A stretch of 64,000 nt of DNA from Zavarzinia marina (GTDB taxonomy: Bacteria; Pseudomonadota; Alphaproteobacteria; Zavarziniales; Zavarziniaceae). The DNA lies in NCBI RefSeq assembly GCF_021568905.1, contig NZ_JAKGSB010000003.1:372001-436000 (forward strand). Direction: 5' to 3'. Of the stretch, positions 42,969-53,013 are shown piece after piece; the first letter of the stretch is position 1; every line of letters begins with the position of its first letter. Position numbers and translations under genes: made by a program. The notes under the pieces were generated by a model, which did no database searches, was not told the DNA's origin, and saw only the letters and a list, made by a program, of their open reading frames with translations.

Positions 42969-44171
42969 TCAGCGTCGCAGGGCCCGTGTCGCGATGGCGA
43001 CGGCGGCGAGGCCGAGCACGGCCGCCAGCAGGAAGGCGGCGCCGGGGAAGTGGACGGGCGTCGACGGACCGATGAAATGGCGGAAGACGAAGGCGCCGGT
43101 CAGGGGGCCGGCGACGGCGGCAAGGCCGGTGACGCCGCTGATCGTGCCCTGGAGAAGCCCCTGTTCGTCGTCGCCGACGGACGTCGAGGTCAGCGCCTGC
43201 ACGGCCGGCGCCGCCGCCATGGCGAAGGGCATGAAGACGAGGGCGGCATAGAGTTGCCAGCCCGCCGTCACGAAGGCGAGGGCGGTGCAGAACAGGGTCA
43301 TGGCGACAAGCCCGATCAGCAGGGTGCGCCCGGGGCCGAGGCGCCGGATCATCTGTGGTGCGAAACCGGCCTGGGCGAGGATGGCGGTGATGCCCAGCAC
43401 GCCGAGCGAAATCCCGACCTCGCGCGGGCCCCAGCCCAATTGGACGCCGGTGAACAGGACCCAGGTCGCCTGCACCCCGGAATGGGCCAGCATGAACAGG
43501 AAGACCACGGCCATCAGCCCCGCGACGACGCGGTTGCGGCGCCAGGCCATCAGGCCCGACAGCGGATTGATGGCGGCGAGATCCAGCGCCTTTCGCTTTT
43601 CGGGCGCCAGACTCTCGGGCAGGACGAAGAAACCGTAGAGCACGTTGATGCCGGTCAGGATCGCGGCCGCGACAAAGGGCACGCGCGGCCCGAATTCGCC
43701 GAGCAATCCGCCGATCGCGGGGCCGGAGACGAAGCCGATGGCGAAGGTGGCGCCCGCGATGGCGAAGGCGCGGCCGCGATCGTCGGGCCGCGAGACGTCC
43801 GCGACATAGGCGGTGGCGGCGGCGGTGCTGGCGCCGCAGATGCCGGCGACGAAACGCGCGCCGAACAGCAGCCAGACCGATCCCGCCAGGGCCGCGACGA
43901 TGTGATCGAGGGTGGCGCCGGCCATGGCGATCAGCAGCACGGGCCGGCGCCCGTAACGGTCCGACAGGCGGCCCAGAAGGGGGGCGCAGACGAAGGTGGC
44001 GGCGGCATAGGCGGCCTGCATGGCGCCGAAGGCGGTGCTGGCTTCCGCCGGGCCGCCGCTCACCAGGCTTTCCACCAGATGGGGCACGACCGGCGCCACC
44101 AGGCCGTAACCCATGGCATCCAGCAGAATGGTGAAGAGGATGAAACGTCCGGCGGCGGAAGAATGGGTCAT
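42969..44171 (-). CDS. MFS drug exporter (TetA-like)
   Basis: 400 residues, 12 predicted membrane helices. The TetA-type motif A is GRLSDRYGRRPVLL, and ILLDAMGYGLVAPVVPHLVE is typical of the tetracycline/multidrug antiporter branch. Its first 4 bp overlap the RND permease stop (44168-44171), so it is the last gene of the leftward efflux operon. The substrate is unknown; membership in an operon with a glycosyltransferase suggests a small organic compound. Confidence 0.88.
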   Translation of the reverse strand: MTHSSAAGRFILFTILLDAMGYGLVAPVVPHLVESLVSGGPAEASTAFGAMQAAYAAATFVCAPLLGRLSDRYGRRPVLLIAMAGATLDHIVAALAGSVWLLFGARFVAGICGASTAAATAYVADVSRPDDRGRAFAIAGATFAIGFVSGPAIGGLLGEFGPRVPFVAAAILTGINVLYGFFVLPESLAPEKRKALDLAAINPLSGLMAWRRNRVVAGLMAVVFLFMLAHSGVQATWVLFTGVQLGWGPREVGISLGVLGITAILAQAGFAPQMIRRLGPGRTLLIGLVAMTLFCTALAFVTAGWQLYAALVFMPFAMAAAPAVQALTSTSVGDDEQGLLQGTISGVTGLAAVAGPLTGAFVFRHFIGPSTPVHFPGAAFLLAAVLGLAAVAIATRALRR

Positions 44172-47100
44172 TCGGCGGGCAGGTCCGAGGGCAGCCAGCG
44201 CGAGCGGTGCCGGCCGCGCAGCCGGTCGATCGCGACATAGACCACGGGGGTCGTATAGATCGTCACCATCTGGGCCGCCAGCAGGCCGCCGACGATGGCG
44301 ATGCCCAGCGGCTGGCGCATTTCGGAGCCGATGCCGATGCCGATCGCCAGCGGCACGGCGCCGAAGACGGCGGCCATTGTGGTCATGGTGATGGGGCGGA
44401 AGCGCAGTTTGGCCGCGCGCACGATGGCGTCGCGCGGTGAAAGTCCCAGCTCGCGTTCCGCGACCAGGGCGAAATCGACCATCATGATCGCATTCTTCAT
44501 GACGATGCCGATCAGCAGGATCAGGGCGATCGCGGCGATGAAGGAGAATTCGGTGCCCGTGATCAAAAGCGCGATCAAGGCGCCGACGCCGGACGACGGC
44601 AGGGTCGAGAGGATGGTCAGGGGATGGGCATAGCTCTCATAGAGCATGCCGAGCACGAGATAGATGGCGACGATGGCACCCAGCAGCATCCAGCCCTGGG
44701 CCTGATCGGCGTCCGATGCCGCCTTGGCGTCGCCGGCGAAGAGGCCCTGGATGTCGGGCGGCAGGTTGATCGCTACGGCCTTTTCCCGGATCCGGTCCAT
44801 GGCATCGCCCAGCGCCACGCCCGGCGCCAGATTGAAGCCCACGGTGATGGCCGGCACCTGGCCCATGTGGTTGATCTGCACGGGCGAAAGGCCGATTTCC
44901 GTCCGGGTCACGCTGGACAGCGGCACCTGCTGGCCCTCGCCCCCGGTGACATGCAGCCGGTCCAGGGCGGCGAGATCCATGCGGTTCTCGGCCGTCACCT
45001 CCATCACCACCTTGGACTGGTCGAATTCCTTGTAGATGGTGGCGATCTGGCGCTGGCCGAAGGCATTGTAGAGCGCGAGATCGATGGCGGCGACGGAAAC
45101 GCCGAAGCGCGCCGCATTCTCGCGGTCGATCACCAGATGGGCGGAGAGACCGTTCGCGTTCTGGTCGGTCGAGACGTCGGCCAGTTCCGGCATGCCGCGC
45201 ATGGCATCGCGCATGCGCGCGACCCAGGTTTCCAGCTTCGGCAGATCGGCGCCGGTCAGCGTGTATTGATAGGCGGCGCGCCCGGCCCTGCCGCCGACAC
45301 CGAAATCGTCGACCGGCGAGAGATAGGTGTCGATACCGTAGAGCGCGGCGAGCTTGGGGCGCAGGCGATCGACGACCTCCTGCGCGCTGACGTCGCGTTC
45401 GTCGAAACCCTTCAGGTTCACGGTCAGATTGCCGTTGTTGATCGAATTGAACAGGCCGACGCCGACGAAGGAGGAGACGCTGTCGACCGCCGGATCGGCC
45501 AGGATCACGCGCGTCGCCTCGGCCTGACGCTCGCGCATGGCCTCGAAGGAAATGTCGGGCGGGGCATCGGTCACGCCCTTGATCACGCCCGTGTCCTGCT
45601 TGGGCAGAAAGCCCTTGGGCACGGCGCCGAACAGGGACAGCCCCAGGATCATGGCGCCGAAGACGACACCCAGCATGGTCCAGGGCCGGCCCAGCGCGGC
45701 GTCGAGGCCCCGGCCATAGGCATCGGTCACGCGCTGGAGGAACGTCTCGACGGCGGTCGAAAATCGCCCGGGCGCCTTCTCCTGGTCCGGCGTCGGCAGC
45801 AGATGGCCGCACATCATGGGCGTGACGGTCAGCGAGATGAAGGCGGAGAGCACGATCGCGACCGCCAGGGTCACGCCGAATTCCTGGAAGAAACGGCCCA
45901 GAATGCCGGGCATGAACAGGATCGGGATCAGCGCCGCCAGCAGGGACGCGGTCAGGGAGACGACGGTGAAGGCGATCTGACGCGCGCCCTTGGCCGCCGC
46001 CGCCATCGGCGTCTCGCCCTGTTCGATCAGGCGAAAGACGTTTTCGATCATCACGACCGTATCGTCGACGATGAAGCCGATGGCCAGGATCAGGGCCATG
46101 ATCGACAGATTGTCGAGACTGTAGCCCAGCAGATACATGACCGCGAAGGTGCCGCAGATGGCGACGGGAATGGTCACGCTGGGGATGAAGGTCGCCCAGA
46201 AACGGCGGAGAAACAGGGCGATCACCAGCACCACCAACGCCGTCGACAGCAGCAGGGTGAGTTGCAGGTCCATGATGCCGGCGCGCAGGATCCGGGTCCG
46301 GTCCGCCACCACCTGAACCTCGATCGCCGGCGGCAATACGGGGCGAAGCGACTGCAGTTCGGCGCGGACGGCATCGACGACATCGATCGTATTGGCGCCC
46401 GGGCGCTTACGCACCTCGACCAGCACGGCGCGCTTGCCGTTCAGCCAGGATCCGACCTTCAGATTGGAGACGTCGTCGGTAACGAGGGCGATATCGCCGA
46501 GGCGGATGGGGGCACCGGCGCGCCAGGCGACGATCTGGCCGCGCCAGGCTTCCGCATCGGCCAATTGATCGTCGGCGCCGATGGTCAGCACCCGCTCCGG
46601 CCCATCCAGCGCGCCCTTCGGCCCGAGGTTGGAAACGGCGCCCATGGCGGCGCGCAGGTCCTCCATCGAAAGACCGAGGGCGGAGAGGCGCAAGGGATCG
46701 ACCGCGACCCGGACGGCCGCCTTGTCCGCGCCCGAGATCGAGACCTGGGAGACGCCCGGCAGGCGCGAGAGTTTCTGGGACAGGATCTGATCGGCGAAAC
46801 CATAGACTTCCGCCGCCGGCAGGATGTCGCTGGCCAGCGCCATGGTGATCACGGGGAAGATGTTGGGATTGGCCTTGATGTAGAAGGGCGGCGCCGGCAT
46901 GTCGGCGGGCAGGAAGGCGGCGGCGGCATTGATCGCGGCCTGGACGTCGCGCGCCACCGCGTCGACGTCGCGGCCGATGTCGAATTGGGCGACGATGGTG
47001 GTGCCGCCGACGGCATTGATCGCGGTCAGTTCCGTCAGGCCGCCGATCACGCCCATCTGGCGTTCCAGGGGGGTGGCGACGGCGGCGGCCATAGTCTCCG

Positions 47101-47263
47101 GGCTGGCGCCGGGCAGGCTGGCGCGCACCACCACCGTCGGCAGGTCGACGATGGGCATGGAAGAGACCGGCAGGCTGAAATAGGCGACGATGCCGAGCAG
47201 CAGCGTGCCCAGCATGACCAATGTGGTCGCCACCGGCCGGCGGATGAAGGGATCGGCGATCAT
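44168..47263 (-). CDS. mdtC: RND efflux permease, MdtC-like
   Basis: 1031 residues, normal RND length. It has the N-terminal FIRRPVATTLVMLGTLLLGI helix, two large periplasmic loops, and the proton-relay helix GFIVDDTVVMIENVFRLIEQ. It lies 5 bp after a second RND permease and forms with it the two-permease arrangement typical of MdtBC. No outer-membrane channel gene is in the window, so a TolC-like protein must be encoded elsewhere. Confidence 0.9.
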   Translation of the reverse strand: MIADPFIRRPVATTLVMLGTLLLGIVAYFSLPVSSMPIVDLPTVVVRASLPGASPETMAAAVATPLERQMGVIGGLTELTAINAVGGTTIVAQFDIGRDVDAVARDVQAAINAAAAFLPADMPAPPFYIKANPNIFPVITMALASDILPAAEVYGFADQILSQKLSRLPGVSQVSISGADKAAVRVAVDPLRLSALGLSMEDLRAAMGAVSNLGPKGALDGPERVLTIGADDQLADAEAWRGQIVAWRAGAPIRLGDIALVTDDVSNLKVGSWLNGKRAVLVEVRKRPGANTIDVVDAVRAELQSLRPVLPPAIEVQVVADRTRILRAGIMDLQLTLLLSTALVVLVIALFLRRFWATFIPSVTIPVAICGTFAVMYLLGYSLDNLSIMALILAIGFIVDDTVVMIENVFRLIEQGETPMAAAAKGARQIAFTVVSLTASLLAALIPILFMPGILGRFFQEFGVTLAVAIVLSAFISLTVTPMMCGHLLPTPDQEKAPGRFSTAVETFLQRVTDAYGRGLDAALGRPWTMLGVVFGAMILGLSLFGAVPKGFLPKQDTGVIKGVTDAPPDISFEAMRERQAEATRVILADPAVDSVSSFVGVGLFNSINNGNLTVNLKGFDERDVSAQEVVDRLRPKLAALYGIDTYLSPVDDFGVGGRAGRAAYQYTLTGADLPKLETWVARMRDAMRGMPELADVSTDQNANGLSAHLVIDRENAARFGVSVAAIDLALYNAFGQRQIATIYKEFDQSKVVMEVTAENRMDLAALDRLHVTGGEGQQVPLSSVTRTEIGLSPVQINHMGQVPAITVGFNLAPGVALGDAMDRIREKAVAINLPPDIQGLFAGDAKAASDADQAQGWMLLGAIVAIYLVLGMLYESYAHPLTILSTLPSSGVGALIALLITGTEFSFIAAIALILLIGIVMKNAIMMVDFALVAERELGLSPRDAIVRAAKLRFRPITMTTMAAVFGAVPLAIGIGIGSEMRQPLGIAIVGGLLAAQMVTIYTTPVVYVAIDRLRGRHRSRWLPSDLPAE

Positions 47264-47268
47264 GGGCG

Positions 47269-50200
47269 CTATTCGGCCGCTGCCGGCCGACGCCCGCCGA
47301 GGGCCTTCAGGCGCCGTTGCAGGCGATCGAAGGCGAGATAGATCACCGGTGTCGTATAGAGGCTGATCACCTGGGACAGGATCAGCCCGCCGACGATGGC
47401 GATGCCCAGCGGCTGGCGGATCTCCGCCCCCGTGCCGCCCGCGACGGCCAGCGGCACGGCGCCCAGCAGGGCGGCCATGGTGGTCATCATGATCGGGCGA
47501 AAGCGCAGCAGGCAGGCCCTGAAAATGGCTTCCTCCGGCGGCTTGCCGTGGCTGCGTTCCTCCTCCAGCGCGAAGTCGATCATCATGATCGCATTCTTCT
47601 TCACGATGCCGATCAAGAGGATGATCCCGATCAGCGAGATCACGTCCAACTGCTTGCCGAACAGCATCAGGCCGAGAAGGGCGCCGATGCCGGCGGACGG
47701 CAGGGTGGAGAGAATGGTGATCGGGTGGATGTAACTCTCGTAGAGGATGCCGAGGACGATATAGACCGTGACCAGGGCGGCCAGGATCAGCAGGGCTTCC
47801 GTCTCGCGCGAGCGGCCGAATTCGGCGGCGCTGCCGACGAAGCTGCGCCCGATCGAATCCGGCATGGCGATCGCCGCCTCCGCCTCGTGGATCGCCTCGG
47901 TCGCGTCGCCCAGGGAATAGCCGGGGGCCAGATTGAACGACAGGGTGACCGCCGGGAACAGGCCCTGGTGCATCAGCGCGAGCGGCGTCGCCTTCTGTTC
48001 GAGGCGGGTGAAGGCGGACAGCGGCACCATCTCCCCGCCGGCCGATTTCACATAGGTGAAGCGGAATGCCTCCGCATCCTCGCGGAATTCCGGCGCCACC
48101 TCCAGGATCAAGCGGTATTGGTTGGTCTGGGTATAGATGGTGGCGATCTGGCGCTGGCCGAAGGCGTTGTAGAGGGCGTCGTTGATGTCGCCGATGGAAA
48201 GCCCCAGGCGGGCGGCGGCATCGCGGTCGATGGTCAGCGCCGCCTCGAGGCCGCCGGCCTGGGCGTCGGAGGCGACGTCGGCCAGCGCCGGATAATTCCG
48301 CAATTCCGCCATCAGTCGCCCGGACCAGAGGTTCAGATCCGCCGCCGCCGTGCCCTGCAACAGATATTGGAACTGGGTCCGGGCGTTATTGGTGCCGACG
48401 GTCAATTCCTGGGCCGATTGCAGATAGAGGCTGACACCCTGCACGTCGCCGACCGCGGCCTTCAGGCGGCGCATGACCGTGTCGGCGCTATCGCCGCGCT
48501 CGCCGTGGGGTTTGAGCGCGATGAACAGGCGCCCGGCATTGCCGGTCGTGTTGATCGTGCCCGTGCCGACGAAGGCGCTGACGCCGGCGACCGCCTCGTC
48601 CTTGCGGACGGTGTCGGCGATCCGCTGCTGGCGCGCCGCCATGGCGGCGAAGGAAATATCCGGGGCGGCGTCGGTCACGCCGATGATCAGGCCGGTGTCC
48701 TGCTGCGGCAGGAAGCCCTTGGGCACCACGACATAGAGAAAGAGCGTGCCGGCGATGGTGGCGATCGCAACCATCAGGGTCTCGCGCTGATGGCGCAGCA
48801 CGGTGCGGAGCGTGCGCTCGTAGAAAGCCAGCGCGTCGTCCAACACCGTCTCGCTCCAGGCGATGATCCGGCCCGGCGGCTTGTCCGTCCGGTCGCGCTG
48901 CAGGAGATGGGCGCACATCATCGGCGTCAGGGTCAGGGAGACGACGGCGGAAATGGCGACGGCGGCGGAGAGCGTGATGGCGAATTCATGGAACAGCCGC
49001 CCGATCACCCCATCCATCAGCAGCAGGGGGATGAACACCGCGATCAGGGAGACGGTGAGGGAGACGATGGTGAAGCCGATCTGGCGTGCGCCGTCGATGG
49101 CGGCGGCGAGCGGCTTCTTGCCCTCCTCCATATGGCGGACGATGTTCTCGATCATGACGATGGCATCGTCGACGACGAAGCCGGTCGCCACCGTCAGCGC
49201 CATCAGGGAAAGATTGTCCAGGCTGAAGCCGGCCAGCGCCATCACCCCGAAGGTCGCGATCAGCGAGACCGGCAGGGTGACGCTGGGGATCACCGTCGCC
49301 CAGAGCTTGCGCAGGAAGAGGAAGATCACCATGACGACGAGGGCGATCGAGAGCAGCAGGGTGAACTGCACCTCGTGGATCGCGGCGCGGATCATGTCCG
49401 TCCGGTCGGTCAGGACTTCCAGCTTCACGGTCGGCGGCAGGGCGGCGCGCAGGCCCGGCAACAGGGCGTGGATGGCGTCGACCACTTCGATGATATTGGC
49501 GCCGGGCTGGCGCTGGATGTTCAGAAGCACGGCGGGGCGACCGTCGTACCAGCCGGCCATGCGGTCGTTCTCGACACTGTCGGTGACCTTGGCGACATCG
49601 CCCAGGCGCACCGGGGCGCCGTCCTTCTGGGCGACGATCTGGTCGCGATAGGCGTCGGCGTCCAGCAATTGGTCGTCGGCACTGATCTGGAACGATTGGC
49701 GCGGGCCGTCGATGCCGCCCTTGGGGCTGTCCACCGTCGAGGTCCGGACGGCGAGGCGCACGTCCTCCAGCGACAGGCCGAGGCCGGCGAGGGCGACCGG
49801 ATTGACCTGAATGCGCACCGCCGCCTTCTGTCCGCCTTCGATGGTGACGAGGCCGACACCCGGCACCTGGGACAGTTTCTGGGCGACCAGCGTATCGGCA
49901 TAATCATTGACGGCGCGCAGCGGCAGTTCGCCCGACGTCATGGCCAGGATCAGCACCGGCGTATCGGCCGGATTGACCTTGGAATAGGTCGGGCGGCTGG
50001 GCATCAGGTCGAGGGGCAGCAGGCCGGCGGCACCGTTGATCTGGGCCTGAACGTCCTGGGCCGCGGCGTCGATATCGCGCGAGAGGTCGAATTGCAGGGT
50101 GATCTGGCTGGTTCCGAAGGACGAGACGGAACGCATGGTGGACAGACCCGAGATCTGACCCAGGCTGTGTTCCAGCGGTGTCGTCACCAGGGAGGCCATG

Positions 50201-50373
50201 ACGTCGGGGGCGGCGCCGGGCAGGCGGGCGGTCACCTGGATCGTCGGGAAATCCACGGTCGGCAGGGCGGTGACCGGCAGCAGGCGATAGCCGAGAAAGC
50301 CGAGCAGGATGATGCCGATGGTCAGCAGCGTGGTGGCCACCGGCCGAAGGATGAAGGGCCGTGCGATGTTCAT
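47269..50373 (-). CDS. mdtB: RND efflux permease, MdtB-like
   Basis: 1034 residues from ATG 50373 (NIARPFILRPVATTLLTIGI); the open frame upstream of this is an unrelated reading of the adaptor gene. The relay helix is GFVVDDAIVMIENIVRHMEE. Homology to the neighbouring permease through the whole length, in tandem, supports a heteromeric MdtBC-type pump. It lies 11 bp after the adaptor gene. Confidence 0.9.
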   Translation of the reverse strand: MNIARPFILRPVATTLLTIGIILLGFLGYRLLPVTALPTVDFPTIQVTARLPGAAPDVMASLVTTPLEHSLGQISGLSTMRSVSSFGTSQITLQFDLSRDIDAAAQDVQAQINGAAGLLPLDLMPSRPTYSKVNPADTPVLILAMTSGELPLRAVNDYADTLVAQKLSQVPGVGLVTIEGGQKAAVRIQVNPVALAGLGLSLEDVRLAVRTSTVDSPKGGIDGPRQSFQISADDQLLDADAYRDQIVAQKDGAPVRLGDVAKVTDSVENDRMAGWYDGRPAVLLNIQRQPGANIIEVVDAIHALLPGLRAALPPTVKLEVLTDRTDMIRAAIHEVQFTLLLSIALVVMVIFLFLRKLWATVIPSVTLPVSLIATFGVMALAGFSLDNLSLMALTVATGFVVDDAIVMIENIVRHMEEGKKPLAAAIDGARQIGFTIVSLTVSLIAVFIPLLLMDGVIGRLFHEFAITLSAAVAISAVVSLTLTPMMCAHLLQRDRTDKPPGRIIAWSETVLDDALAFYERTLRTVLRHQRETLMVAIATIAGTLFLYVVVPKGFLPQQDTGLIIGVTDAAPDISFAAMAARQQRIADTVRKDEAVAGVSAFVGTGTINTTGNAGRLFIALKPHGERGDSADTVMRRLKAAVGDVQGVSLYLQSAQELTVGTNNARTQFQYLLQGTAAADLNLWSGRLMAELRNYPALADVASDAQAGGLEAALTIDRDAAARLGLSIGDINDALYNAFGQRQIATIYTQTNQYRLILEVAPEFREDAEAFRFTYVKSAGGEMVPLSAFTRLEQKATPLALMHQGLFPAVTLSFNLAPGYSLGDATEAIHEAEAAIAMPDSIGRSFVGSAAEFGRSRETEALLILAALVTVYIVLGILYESYIHPITILSTLPSAGIGALLGLMLFGKQLDVISLIGIILLIGIVKKNAIMMIDFALEEERSHGKPPEEAIFRACLLRFRPIMMTTMAALLGAVPLAVAGGTGAEIRQPLGIAIVGGLILSQVISLYTTPVIYLAFDRLQRRLKALGGRRPAAAE

Positions 50374-50384
50374 GGCCCGGACCC

Positions 50385-51599
50385 TCAGGCGTCGGGGCGG
50401 CTGGAGCCGGCGATGGGCGCTTCCGGCTGGGCCGGCGCGGGCACGGTGGCCACGCCGGGCTGGAGCTTGTATTGCCCGTCGATCACCACCTTCTGGCCGG
50501 GCGGCAGGCTCGACGTGATCAGGGCGGTGCCGTCCTGGAGCCGGGTGACGACGACGCTGCGCATGCCGGCCTTGCCGTCGCCGTCGATGGTCCAGAGATA
50601 GGCGCCGTTCGGACCCTGCTGGATCGCCGTCGCGGCGACGCTGAGGCCCTGATAGATCGCGACGCGGAGCCGGGCGTTGACGAATTGCCCGGGCCACAGG
50701 CGGTGGTCGGGGTTGGGGAAACTGGCCTTCAGCTTCACCGTGCCGGTCGCCTGGTCGATCTGATTGTCGACGAGGTCGAGGCTGCCGGTAGCGAGAAGAC
50801 TGCGGTTGTCCTTGCCATAGGCTTCGACCGGCAGGGGGCCCGCCGCCATGCCGTCGACGATCAGCGGCAGATTGTCGGCGTTCAGGGTGAACAGGACCGA
50901 CACGGGATCGAGCTGGGTCACCGTGACCAGCGGCGTCGGATCGCCGGCCCGGACCAGATTGCCGACGTCCATCTGGCGCAGCCCGGTGCGCCCGGCGATG
51001 GGCGAGCGCACGGTGGCGTCGTCCAGCTGTGCCTTGGCATGGGCGACCTGTGCGGTGCTGGCGGCGACCAGGGCCTCGAATTGCGCGACCTGGGCGCGTT
51101 GATTGTCCACCGCCTTGCGGCTGGCGAATTCGCCGATGGATTCGAGACGGCGCAGGTTCGACCGCGCATCCTTCAACTGCGCCTGATCGCGCAGCAGATT
51201 GGCTTCCGCCTGATGGAAGTTCGCTTCATAGGTGCGCGGGTCGATCACGGCGAGAATGTCGCCGGCGGCGACGTCCTGGCCTTCCTCGAAGCGGATTTCC
51301 AGGATCTCGCCGTCGACCCGGGGGCGGATCTGCACCGTCTTCGAGGCCTGGACCGTGCCGATCCCGTCGAGGAAGACGGGAATGGGCCGCTTGTCGATGG
51401 TGCCGGTGACGACCGGCACCTCGGCCGTGGCGAAATCCGGCATGGCCCCCTTGCCGCCGGCGGCATAGGCGAGAAGTCCGATCAGCAGGCCGCCGGCGAT
51501 GCCGCCCAGGATCAGGCGCGCGCGCAGGTCCAGCCCGGTCCAGCGCCGGCGAAGGCGCCGCGAGGTTTCGGCGGCGGCGGCTTGATAATCAGACAGCAT
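50385..51599 (-). CDS. mdtA: RND periplasmic adaptor, MdtA-like
   Basis: 404 residues from ATG 51599 with AAGGG upstream. An N-terminal membrane anchor (LILGGIAGGLLIGLLAYAAG) is followed by a lipoyl-like half motif (EIRFEEGQDVAAGDILAVID), a coiled hairpin (RDQAQLKDARSNLRRLE) and the second half (ATVRSPIAGRTGLRQMDVGN). It connects the two permeases with an outer-membrane channel. Its start lies inside the end of the glycosyltransferase gene (11 bp overlap), showing coupled translation. Confidence 0.9.
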   Translation of the reverse strand: MLSDYQAAAAETSRRLRRRWTGLDLRARLILGGIAGGLLIGLLAYAAGGKGAMPDFATAEVPVVTGTIDKRPIPVFLDGIGTVQASKTVQIRPRVDGEILEIRFEEGQDVAAGDILAVIDPRTYEANFHQAEANLLRDQAQLKDARSNLRRLESIGEFASRKAVDNQRAQVAQFEALVAASTAQVAHAKAQLDDATVRSPIAGRTGLRQMDVGNLVRAGDPTPLVTVTQLDPVSVLFTLNADNLPLIVDGMAAGPLPVEAYGKDNRSLLATGSLDLVDNQIDQATGTVKLKASFPNPDHRLWPGQFVNARLRVAIYQGLSVAATAIQQGPNGAYLWTIDGDGKAGMRSVVVTRLQDGTALITSSLPPGQKVVIDGQYKLQPGVATVPAPAQPEAPIAGSSRPDA

Positions 51600-52905
51600 T
51601 TGCCCTTGTCGCGGATTCGGTCGGCTGGGGCTCACCCTGGGTCAGCAGGCCCCATTCGGTCAACTGGTCGATGGCGCGGCCGATGCCGTCCTCCGCCCGG
51701 ATCTTCGCGCCGACGGCTTCGGCGCGTGTCTTCATGGCGGGGTCCAGCAGGCGGGTGATGCCGCGCTTGAAGGCGCCCTGGGTCACGGTCTTGCGGTTGA
51801 GGCGCGGCGGCGCGATGCCCTTCTCCTCCAGCCGGCCCGACCAGAAGGCCTGTTCGGTGATGAAGGGCATGATCAGGGAGGGGATGCCGGCACGGCAGGC
51901 GGCGGCGGTGGTGCCGGCGCCGCCATGATGGACGGCGCCCGCCATGCGCGGAAACAGCCAGTCGTGCGGCGCCTGCTTCAGGACGAAGACATTGGCATCG
52001 GCCAGGCTCGGATCGGCGGAAAGGCCACCCCAGCCGGTCGCCAGCACGGCGCGGCAGCCGATCTCCTTCACGGCGCCCAGCACCATGCGGGTCACGGCCT
52101 CGGCCTTCTGGGTCAGCATGGAGCCGAAGCCGATGTAGACAGGCTTTTCCCCGGCCTCCAGGAAACGGGCCAGATCGTCGGGCGGCGTCCAGTCGGCGCC
52201 TTCGTCGAGGAACCAGTAGCCTGTCACCTGCGCCAACTCGGTCCAGTCGCGGGAGCGGGGCAGGACGGCTTCCGAATAGGCATAGAGCACGCGGCGGCGT
52301 TCCGGCGACAGGTTGCGATAGACGTCCGAATAGGTCACCGGCGGCAGGCCCAGGTCCTTGCGCACCACGTCGTTGATCGCTTCCTTGAACAATTGCCAGA
52401 TGGTGATGCGCAGCCCGTGATAGAGGCCGCGGTTGATGAAGCCGGGCAGGCGGAACGGGCTTTGCGGCAGCATGACCGGCGGAATGTCGCTGCACGGCGT
52501 GACCGGCTGGAACTGCACCTGGACCGAGGGCACGCCGAAGGCTTCGGCCAGCGACATGGCAAGCACGGTGCCCGACCCCTGGCCGACGATCAGCTCGGCG
52601 CCTTCGCAGGCCGCGCGCCCTTCCTCGGCCCAGTGCTGGGCCATGTCGTGCAGCAGGCCGCGCATGATGCGCGTGCCCTGGACCAGGTTCATGCCGCGCT
52701 CGACCAGTTCGGGCGAGTTGCGCATGAGTTTCTCGTAGTCCGCCGTCATGGGCGAGAAACCGATGCCGTGTCCGCGGATCAGGTCCTCGAAATTGCGCCC
52801 GGTGGTGATGGTGATCTCGTGCCCCCGGGCCTGGAGTTCCCGCGACAGGGCGATGAAGGGCCGCACGTCACCCTGGGTGCCGACGGCGAGAATGGTGATG
52901 CGCAT
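51589..52905 (-). CDS. GT1-family UDP-glycosyltransferase
   Basis: 438 residues from ATG 52905 (MRITILAVGTQGDVRPFIAL, the standard GT1 start). The acceptor-domain N-terminal half and the donor-binding motif VHHGGAGTTAAACRAGIPSL identify a GT-B enzyme similar to sterol, macrolide or flavonoid glucosyltransferases. The acceptor is not known. It is followed directly by the efflux genes, so it may modify a compound that the pump then exports, or inactivate a toxin. Confidence 0.9.
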   Translation of the reverse strand: MRITILAVGTQGDVRPFIALSRELQARGHEITITTGRNFEDLIRGHGIGFSPMTADYEKLMRNSPELVERGMNLVQGTRIMRGLLHDMAQHWAEEGRAACEGAELIVGQGSGTVLAMSLAEAFGVPSVQVQFQPVTPCSDIPPVMLPQSPFRLPGFINRGLYHGLRITIWQLFKEAINDVVRKDLGLPPVTYSDVYRNLSPERRRVLYAYSEAVLPRSRDWTELAQVTGYWFLDEGADWTPPDDLARFLEAGEKPVYIGFGSMLTQKAEAVTRMVLGAVKEIGCRAVLATGWGGLSADPSLADANVFVLKQAPHDWLFPRMAGAVHHGGAGTTAAACRAGIPSLIMPFITEQAFWSGRLEEKGIAPPRLNRKTVTQGAFKRGITRLLDPAMKTRAEAVGAKIRAEDGIGRAIDQLTEWGLLTQGEPQPTESATRANAV

Positions 52906-53013
52906 CAGGGCCGCCCCCGAACTGTGAAGACCGCGCGCATGGTAGGAACAGCGCGGGCGGCCTGACAGGGGCATTGATCCCGATGGGGCGGCATTCCGAA
53001 CCTCTTCGCGCCT

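Noticed and set aside
47317-50601. 1094-codon rightward open frame opposite the MdtB-like gene
   Set aside because: It is antisense to a clear RND permease, with no signal peptide or domain and biased composition.
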